From: Prasinococcaceae sp. CCMP 1430
Lineage: Eukaryota > Prasinodermophyta > Palmophyllophyceae > Prasinococcales > Prasinococcaceae
Assembly: GCA_013416795.1 (NCBI GenBank)
Contig: RQSC01001207.1
Location: 181,893 to 236,316, forward strand
Direction: 5' to 3'
DNA length: 54,424 nucleotides
Part shown: positions 48,152 through 54,424 of the stretch, piece by piece
How the letters are laid out: each line of letters opens with the position of its first letter
Position numbering within the stretch: position 1 is the stretch's first letter
The notes under the pieces: model-generated
Database searches by the model: none
Told to the model about the DNA's origin: nothing
The model's input: the letters and a program-made list of their open reading frames with translations, nothing else
Program-made: the position numbers and the translations under genes

Positions 48152-48736
48152 TCAGGTCAGTGCCTCGGTGTCATTGTCGCCCGAGCTTCTCCATCGCACG
48201 CGCAGTCCCTCTGCGTCTTCGGCGCGTGTCTCGTGCCAGTGCGCGAGAGCGCGCTCGACGGCGCGCTTTCGGCCCTGCAGCCCTGAGCCGTAGCCCGACC
48301 GCCTGCGCTTGCCGTCTGGATGGCGCACGCGCCATTCGAACGATAGCGCATGTTCCCACGACGCAAAGCCCTCTACAACCCCCGCCAGCCTCCAGCTTGC
48401 CCCGCGTCCGCGTGTAGAGCGCGCGCCGCCCGCGAGCTCCCCATTGTGCTGCCTGAGGCGTCTTGTCACATCTTTGGTGGCGCCGACATAGGTGCGCGCT
48501 CCTGGCCTCACCGGCGGGCTCGCGGGCGATTCAATCACATACACAAGCCCCGCGGCCTCGGCTGGCGGGGGCGCCAGTCCTCCTTCCGCGCTGCTGTCCA
48601 CGTGCTCCTCTCCCTCAGCGGCACCGCGCTCACGTTCGCGCTCACGCCCGCCTGGCGCCGCGGCCGCCTTCCTCGCCGCCCTCCTTGCGCCAGCCACCCG
48701 CCCTGCAAACGACGTCCCTCGCACCGCTGCGATCAT
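48152..48736 (-). CDS. GIY-YIG nuclease-domain protein, SLX1/YhbQ-like
   Basis: From ATG 48736 (MIAAVRGTSFAGRVAG) 194 residues. The GIY-YIG core is LVYVIESPA (opening strand), GARTYVGATKDVTRRLRQHNGEL (YVG and catalytic Arg), STRGRGASWRLAGVVEGFASWEHALSFEWRVRH (with the metal-binding Glu in the ALxxEW helix). This string is typical of SLX1 and the UPF0213/YhbQ nucleases. The PHD/RING finger of true SLX1 is absent. Upstream the frame stays open to 48853 and an acceptor-like site (GGGCTGACTGGCAG) lies near 48870, so a 5' exon is possible. It is tail-to-tail with FAN1, 65 bases apart. Confidence 0.8.
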   Translation of the reverse strand: MIAAVRGTSFAGRVAGARRAARKAAAAPGGRERERERGAAEGEEHVDSSAEGGLAPPPAEAAGLVYVIESPASPPVRPGARTYVGATKDVTRRLRQHNGELAGGARSTRGRGASWRLAGVVEGFASWEHALSFEWRVRHPDGKRRRSGYGSGLQGRKRAVERALAHWHETRAEDAEGLRVRWRSSGDNDTEALT

Positions 48737-49087
48737 TCGAAGCAGCCTGCCGGCGCCTCCAAGCCCCCTCGCTCGAGCTTGCGCGCCCACTCGCCCTGCC
48801 GGTCGCGCCGCGCTGTGTGGCGTCGCAATGGGGCGAGGGACGCGCAAGCGCACGGACTGCCAGTCAGCCCAAAATACAAACCCTACTTGTAAACCCCAAT
48901 ATGGCTTGCTTGCCCACAGCGGCGCATGGACCTGGAGCCCTCATCTGGTCGCGGGTTGGCGCTGGCAGGCGCACGCATAGCGAGGGCCAGGGCGCCTAGT
49001 AGCCAGGGCGCGCTCATTTGTACTGTAGCACATGTAGTATGACAAAATTCACAACAATAGCATGCACACCAAGAGGCTGCTCGGCCT

Positions 49088-52000
49088 CTATATCTCCCTG
49101 TGCCGCTTAGAGCTACCGCGCTCGTCGCTCCTCTTGCGTTTCTTGTGGGGCTTAGCTTTCTCCTTCTTCTCCTTCTTTTCCTTCTTCTCCTTCTTCTCCT
49201 TCTTCTCCTTCTTCTCCTTCTTCTCCTTCTTGGCCGCCCGTTCTTTCTGCCTCTTCTGTTTATTGGCCTGCCTATTCGGCTCCTCCGTGCAGCTGCTGGT
49301 GATACGGAGCGTTAGAGAAGATTTCAAGTGCGAATGCGCGCGCGCGATTGGTGCCGGAACGAGCTCATCGCAACGCGTCGCGCACACTTACCCTGTGTCG
49401 CCAGCGGTGAGCTCCCACACGCTGAATCTACCATCCGACGCACGAATTTTGCAAAAGTCAAATGGGCGCCCCGTGCCGACACCGCCCGTCCATTCGCACA
49501 CCATGAGGCCGAGCGGGACGTAGCACTGTGTCACGGCGAAGAGCTTGCCGCCCGCGCGGAGGTAGCGTGCGGCACCACACACGAGCTCGCGCGCGACACT
49601 GAAGTCCGTGTGGGCACCATTGTGTACGGGCGGGTTGCTCACCACCCAGTCGAGGCTGCCAGGCGATAGGGCTGCACCCGAAGAGCCGCCTTCCACCCCC
49701 TTCCAGCCGTCGCTCACCAGCACAGTCGCTTGGGGCACATTGAGCGCGCAGGCGCTCGCAGCAGCGGCACACGCGTCCAGTGCGTACACCTTCGCGCCAT
49801 CCCCACCTTCACTGTCGCCTCGCGTGGCTTCGCACAGCGCTGCAGCGACCGCGCCCGAGCCGCAGCCGAAATCGAGCACGCGTGCCTCATCGTGCGACGG
49901 GAGGGAGCAGGGCAGGTTGCGCACGAGGAAGCGCGTCATGTCATCGGCCCGGCCGCCCGCGAAGAGCCCTGGGAGCGTCACCCAACCCGCAACCGCACGC
50001 TCCTCCTCGTGGCCGCATCGGGGCAACGCCATTGCGATCGTCTCCTTGTAGGCAGCCGCGCCCAGGTCGCCGTCGGCCAAGCGCGCTTTCTTCGACTTGC
50101 GGCGCTTGAAGGCGGCGGCCAAGCCCATGCCGGCGTTCACCTTGACCATACCCCCCCGCGCCTTCCAGAGCGCGCCAAGCTCGCCTTCACTCGCCGCAGT
50201 GAGCATGGGGCCCGCACCTTCTGCGGTAGCGCCGCAAGCCCACAGCGTCGCACCGGGCGATGTGACGTCGGCGACAGCTCTGAGCGCCATGGCCGCAGCG
50301 TCACGCGCAGCTGGTAGGCGCAAGACGACTACCGAGTACAGGGCGCTGCTGCTAGGGGGGGGCGGCCAGTCCGTCGCACCCTCCGCGCCCTCTGCGTACG
50401 GCCGCCAGCGGGTAACTCGCGCACCCGCCTCTGTGGCTGCAGTCTCGGCCGCGTCTGCGTATCTGCCAGCAACAAGCACGCCCCCATCGGATTCACCGCC
50501 CAAATCTTTGCCTGTCTCCACGAGTGTGCCCCACCCGCCACGTTCGCGCGCCGCCAGAGCCTCCAGCGCTGCGAGTGCGCTATCGTCGCCGTCACTCGCG
50601 CCAGCCTGCGCCGCCTCCAACGCAACACACGCACAGGATGCCATGGCGTCGCGCAGAGCAAACACGCTTGCGAGCACGCGCGCGCGCGATGCCTCGTCCG
50701 CACCATCGCTCAGAGCTGTCATGCGCATGTGCACCGCCCAGCACGCGTACTCGAAGCGGCCGAGCGCCTGCCAGTCCGCACCGCCGCTGCCGCCGCTGCT
50801 ACGACTGGTAGGAGCCGCAGCCACTACTGTGCCTCTGGCGGCGTCAATGAGCGCCAACACCCACGGTGCGTCGGTCCATTCCAACGCGTCTGCCCTCACA
50901 CTCATCGCCCACGCCATGTCAGCCGCATCGGCGGCCGAGAGGCCGCGCAATGCACCGCCATGGACAGTGTCACGCGCATGCTGGCACATTATGGCAGCCC
51001 TGAGCAGTGCTTCAGCATCCACGCCGAGTTTTGCCGCGCCCCACGCTCCCATCGCGAGCGTGCGCACGTTGGCGAATGCGCCACCTCGCGCGCGCTCGGC
51101 CGCATGCTCGAGGAGCGCGTGCGCTGCCGCGCTGGCCGATGCCGGCAGGCTGCTGCTGGTGTCGCCGGCGTCAACCCCACCGTGTTCGAGTGCGCCGCCT
51201 TCGATGGCGCGCGCACCGCCGCAGCGCATGCGCGCGACCGCCCAAAGGCACGTCGCGAGCGCCTGCGGATTCATGCGTGGCGCACACGCGCGCATCGCCT
51301 CCTCTAGTGCTCCCGCCGTCGCGTTGGCAACGCCGGCGCCCTCCCCACCATCGCCCGCAAATACTGTTGTCCAGTCGCACGCAAGGGAGGCCGTCGCCCA
51401 CGCGGTCATGCTGAGCTCCTGCGGCATGTAGTGCAGCTCGCGCGCGCAGCGCAGCGCCGCCTCCAATGCCGCAGAGCGCGCGTGCCGACACTGTGGGCGC
51501 GAGTGCGCCTTCGCGAGCCCCCACAGCGCGGTAGATACATCGCGCTCGTTGAATTGCGGCGCGGCCTTCACGAGCCGAGCCTCGAGTGCAGCCTGCAATG
51601 CGGCGGTACTGCAGGCCCCGCTGATAGAGGAGTCCGCACCGGCATCCCCCGTGAGCTTGCCGACAGCCCACATGGCGGTGGCTACGCCGCGCGCGTCGAA
51701 CGTCGCCGCTTCTGCAGTTGCGGCGCGAAGAAGAGCTTGGAGCGGCGCGCGCAATTGGCCCTGCCCCGGCGCCTGCGCTGCTGCCATCGCCGCTGCCAGT
51801 GTCGCCATTGACCACAGCGAAGACGTAATTTGTCTTGCGTTTAGCGTGCACTGATCGCGAGCGTCGTGTACGTCCTGGCCATGGCCACCGACGACGGCGC
51901 CCACTGTCGTCGCGATCGCTACCGCCGCAGCGAAGCTCGCGCGCAGATCGCCGTGCGCGCTGGAGCGCTTCGCAGCAGCGTTGAGCGCGTAGACGAGTGT

Positions 52001-52429
52001 GTCCACGGGCAAACACGCCGCGAGTGCGCCGCCACCTGCCGCGCGCTTGAGCACCCCAAGGACGTCATCGGCCTTGGCGGCTGCCGCAATGGAGCGCCGC
52101 AGCGCTGCCTGCGCGCGGCCGTCGTGCCGCTGCTGCTGCTGCTCCCGCAGCTGCTTCGGCCGCGGCTTCTGCACCTGCTGCTTCGGCGGCGCCTTGTCGG
52201 CCTTGTCTTGCGCCGCCCTTCCTGCTTCGCTGCCCTCTTCGACGGCCGCGGCGGCCTCTGTCTCGCCTACAGCCTGGACGAGCTGCGCCCTCAGCTCCGG
52301 CAGCCGTGCCGCCGCGGCTGCCTGTGCGGCGTCAAGTGCCGCCGGCGGGCGCGCCGCAAGCGCCGCGGCGGCCCGCACTTTCTTCCGCAGCGCGCGCGCC
52401 CACTTGTCGCCCGCCGCGCCCGCCGCCAT
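49088..52429 (-). CDS. Fusion of OPR-like helical repeats with an RsmC-type rRNA methyltransferase
   Basis: Exons 49392..52429 and 49088..49295 join in phase 2 (GTAAGT donor, TCACCAG acceptor), 1081 residues from MAAGAAGDKWARALRKK. Residues about 195-510 hold at least seven helical repeats with the core xxQxLaxxlWAlAxLx (ITSSLWSMATLA, VATAMWAVGKLT, VSTALWGLAKAH, LSMTAWATASLA, LATCLWAVARMR, LAMGAWGAAKLG, ADMAWAMSVRA). These resemble octotricopeptide/RAP-type organellar RNA-binding repeats. A degenerate methyltransferase lobe follows (ALYSVVVLRLPAARDAAAMALRAV), then an active lobe with motif I VLDFGCGSGAVAAAL (~residue 850) and motif IV VVSNPPVHNG (~930), the NPPF/VH form of RsmC (16S rRNA m2G1207). 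The last exon is a Lys/Glu tail from a 9-base repeat. An organelle rRNA methyltransferase is inferred; no clear transit peptide is visible. Confidence 0.82.
49159..49231 (-). repeat. 9-base tandem repeat (CTTCTCCTT type) encoding a Lys-Lys-Glu tail
   Basis: About eight units of CTCCTTCTT on the plus strand, encoding (KKE)n in the last exon of the methyltransferase fusion. The other frames give poly-Leu or poly-Phe/Ser open frames on the plus strand, which are artefacts. Confidence 0.95.
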
Positions 52430-52876
52430 CGCATGCGATGGGTGCGGCGTGCCGCAGCGCGCAGCCCGACGCAGCCCGCGCGCGCCGTGTGGCGCGGGCA
52501 GCCGCCGCTCGCTGCCCGCTGCGCGCAGCGCTCGCGCTCGGTGTAGGTTCAGGTTTAATAGCGCGTGATAAGGGTATTTAAGTAGGGTTTGAATATCTTG
52601 TCGCGCGGCTTTGGGATCATGACCGCAGCCCGCACACACAAAGATTTGGAGCGGTGCAGTAGGGGCAGCCGGCGACGCGCAGCGCCACACGCGCGCCTTT
52701 CCGCCCTCCCGTCCCCTCACGCCCCGCTGGAACGTCGCCCTTGGGTCCCACGAGTGCCCCTTCCCCGCTCTGTTGCCCGCCTGACTCGCACGCGCCAAGT
52801 AGGAGGTCGAGGCCTGTGTTGGTGCGAGGGTGCTGGCGGTTGCCCGCACGGCACGACATTTTTGTGCGCCGTCGCC
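52430..52876. promoter_or_regulatory. Divergent upstream region of the OPR-RsmC and Cys-rich genes
   Basis: An AT-rich island at 52540-52620 carries TAGGTTCAGGTTTAATAG, GATAAGGGTATTTAAG and TAGGGTTTGAATATC. ATCGCATGCGAT, a perfect 12-base palindrome, covers the bases around the methyltransferase start (52428-52439). The plus-strand frame is open through 52589-52876 but low-complexity, and is not taken as coding. Confidence 0.45.
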
Positions 52877-53547
52877 ATGGCTACGCGTGCGAGCGTACTC
52901 ATGGCGCTCTTGGCCCTTGGCCACGCGCCGCGCTCTGGCGCATTAGATGAGCCGCCTTACTTCTGCGATGACGTCTGCGAGGCGGGTGCCAGCGCTGTCG
53001 ACGGCGTCGCCTTCACCTCGTTCGTGAGCGTCACGCTGGTCAGGCCTTTCCAGCCAGATGAAGTGCTGCCTCAATGTCCCAACGGTCAGGACTTCACAGG
53101 GTTCTGTGAAGAGTCGCGCAGCCTCCTCGAGCCACTGTGTGCAAGCTGGTCCAACGAAAATAATTGCGTGCCGGGCACGGATGTGCCGACGACTTACTGC
53201 GGTATGCGATGCGAAGGCCCCTTCGAGGGCGCCACGCAGACTGGCGATGTGCGTGTCGTCTTCGACGATCAAAACGATCTCGATAGTCTGTGCCAGGCCG
53301 CCTGCGGCATTGTCGAGGCCGTGTGCAACGCCGGAGGAGGTGCGTGCGTGGTTGTGTCGCGTTCATGATCCTCCTGCTCGCGTCCCTTACCCAATGCGCT
53401 GCGTGAACTGACGAACTTGATACGCGCGAACGTGGAGGCGAGCTCACGTGCCTGGGCATCGTGAATCCGGGGCCACCAGCCCCTGAGCCACCAGCCCCAG
53501 GGCCACCAGCCCCAGGGCCACCAGCCCCCAAGCCTGCGCCTCTTTGA
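52877..53547 (+). CDS. Small secreted Cys-rich protein with proline-rich tail
   Basis: Exons 52877..53339 and 53438..53547 join in phase 1 (GTGCGT donor, GTGGAG acceptor, the latter weak), giving 190 residues. MATRASVLMALLALGHAPRSG is a signal peptide candidate. The mature part has about a dozen cysteines (FCDDVCEAG, LPQCPNG, GFCEESRSLLEPLCASW, NNCVPG, YCGMRCEG, LCQAACGIVEAVCNAGG), a spacing that suggests a disulfide-bonded extracellular domain. The second exon, GELTCLGIVNPG followed by four PPAP-type units (15-base repeats at 53469-53530), resembles wall-protein tails. No family is recognised. Without splicing the frame ends at 53368 after VVVSRS, so a shorter form is the alternative. Confidence 0.55.
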
Positions 53548-53753
53548 ATACCTGTGCGCGGTGGCGCGTGTTTGCTGCCAGTCTAGTGGGCGGCGCGCTC
53601 TGTACAGTCGCAGAAGCAGAGAGCATATAGCAACGAGGGCGCGCCGTCTGCGAGAGAGGCCGTCTCCTACACGCTGGAGGCAGTCGTCTACGACAGTAAT
53701 GCTCCACTTGGTCAAGTAAGTCATACAGGTAGAGTACACTGCTATCCTCGCGC

Positions 53754-54424
53754 CTATGTGTCCAGGCCGAGCTTCGCGGCAACCTCGGGCAGCCAGTACA
53801 GCGAGACCCACGCCACACTCAGCGCCTTGATCACTGTGTAAATCGCACCGCTCACCCTCTCGTCCAAGTCGAAGCGCTCCTTTGCGTAACGCGCCCCAAT
53901 GCTCACGAGCACGAGAAGAATGATCTGGTCGTCTCCAGAGCTGTTGGGGTCGAGCGCCCACTGCTTAAAGTCGGCGGCGTTGCCAGGGATGAGGATCTGG
54001 CCGTCGGCGCGAACGGCGGAGCCGTTCTCGAAGAGCACCTTGCTGCCCTTGCGCGAGTACGACTGCGCAGCCAAGTACTCAGCCTTCTCCTTCCGGCTTG
54101 AGAACCCCTCCGCCTGAGGGTGCCTCGCCACACACGCGCGCACACCAGAGCCAGGGCGAGGCGTCAGGGCGATGCGTACCGCGCGCGCATGCACCGCGGC
54201 CTACTTCTCGAGCGCTGGCACGCACCTCGAGCTCTTTCTGCTGGCGGCACTTGATTTTCTCGATGGGCAGGCCGTCTTCGCAACCCGCGACGACCTTGGG
54301 CGCGGTGAGCGCGTCGCTGGTGACATAGCCATACTGATTTATGTAAGCCTTGTTGCTCACGTCGGGAGAGGCGGCGCTCGCGCCGGCCGCGGGCGCTGCC
54401 GCCGCCTCGGCGCGCGCGGCTGCC
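53754..54424 (-). CDS. Unrecognised, probably plastid membrane protein; runs off the window
   Basis: Exons 54226..>54424 and 53754..54113 join in phase 0 (GTGCGT donor, CCTCAG acceptor) to read RQQKELE-AEGFSSRKEKAEYL. The visible part has about 186 residues. An Ala-rich stretch at the window edge could be the end of a transit peptide. It is followed by NKAYINQYGYVTSDALTAPKVV, a charged helix, and a C-terminal pair of hydrophobic segments (DDQIILLVLVSIGARYA and AIYTVIKALSVAWVSLYWLPEVAAKLGL). The look is that of small conserved plastid membrane proteins of algae, but I do not recognise a family. The 5' end is beyond the window. Confidence 0.65.

Noticed and set aside
49062-49523. Plus-strand hydrophobic open frames (poly-Leu, Phe-Ser-Phe) that look like membrane proteins
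   Set aside because: They are translations of the CTCCTTCTT repeat, which encodes the Lys/Glu tail of the minus-strand methyltransferase gene.
1-54424. Transposable elements, rRNA genes, integrated viral segments or secondary-metabolite clusters
   Set aside because: I looked for reverse transcriptase, transposase, integrase, capsid, PKS and NRPS signatures and saw none. The two GIY-YIG proteins are stand-alone domains without homing-endonuclease partners.

Overview
This window is nuclear DNA from a unicellular, photosynthetic, flagellated eukaryote with a very GC-rich, gene-dense genome. Plastid and mitochondrial proteins sit beside each other: a chloroplastic lipocalin, an organellar-type AsnRS, a prohibitin-fold stomatin-like protein 2 and a complex I NDUFA9-type subunit. 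DNAAF11/LRRC6, needed to assemble axonemal dynein, implies a motile flagellum. Genes have 0-3 short introns, many with a GTGCG(T/A) donor. Most genes are separated by a few hundred bases, often with an AT-richer island holding AGGGTTT-like motifs. A haptophyte (perhaps pavlovophyte-like) or other secondary-plastid alga fits best, but this placement is inference. There is no operon structure, no rRNA or convincing tRNA, and no intact transposon. Five assembly gaps or N positions are present (3899, 15817-15827, 22474, 27538, 34459-34510).

Layout. 0.5-8.6 kb: BRX1 (ribosome biogenesis), a PA-TM-RING ubiquitin ligase, a PSMG3-like proteasome chaperone, mitochondrial SLP2/STOML2 and NDUFA9. 8.9-13.7 kb: a disordered protein full of RPxSA/RPxTA motifs, head-to-head with DNAAF11. 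13.8-20.3 kb: a membrane-anchored TPR protein, AsnRS, a membrane-anchored haem peroxidase and a prolyl-4-hydroxylase-type dioxygenase. 21-29.7 kb: a DUF1499-like protein, a CRAL-TRIO protein, a >900-residue Arg/Ala-rich helical protein, a SirB1/transglutaminase-like protein and an unrecognised four-exon gene. 29.8-41.5 kb: a GNAT acetyltransferase, a GIY-YIG protein, a START protein, a USP22/Ubp8-like deubiquitinase, an F-box/LRR protein, chloroplastic lipocalin (LCNP) and an RNase-inhibitor-type LRR protein. 42-54.4 kb: a secreted proline-rich HEXXH metalloprotease whose 3' end overlaps a FAN1 nuclease, a second GIY-YIG protein tail-to-tail with FAN1, a fusion of OPR-like helical repeats with an RsmC-type rRNA methyltransferase, a small secreted Cys-rich protein, and the 3' part of an unrecognised, probably plastid, membrane protein.

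Genes mostly alternate as divergent or convergent pairs, so their upstream regions are often shared. The strongest candidates for something new are the OPR-RsmC fusion (49.1-52.4 kb), the splice-dependent zinc-ligand motif of the secreted metalloprotease (42.1-46.3 kb) with its FAN1 overlap, the Arg/Ala-rich helical-array protein (22.9-26.0 kb), and small sequence motifs shared by unrelated upstream regions. Splice junctions quoted here were built by hand from GT/AG sites, frame agreement and family similarity; they are predictions. Several 5' ends remain unresolved and are marked.
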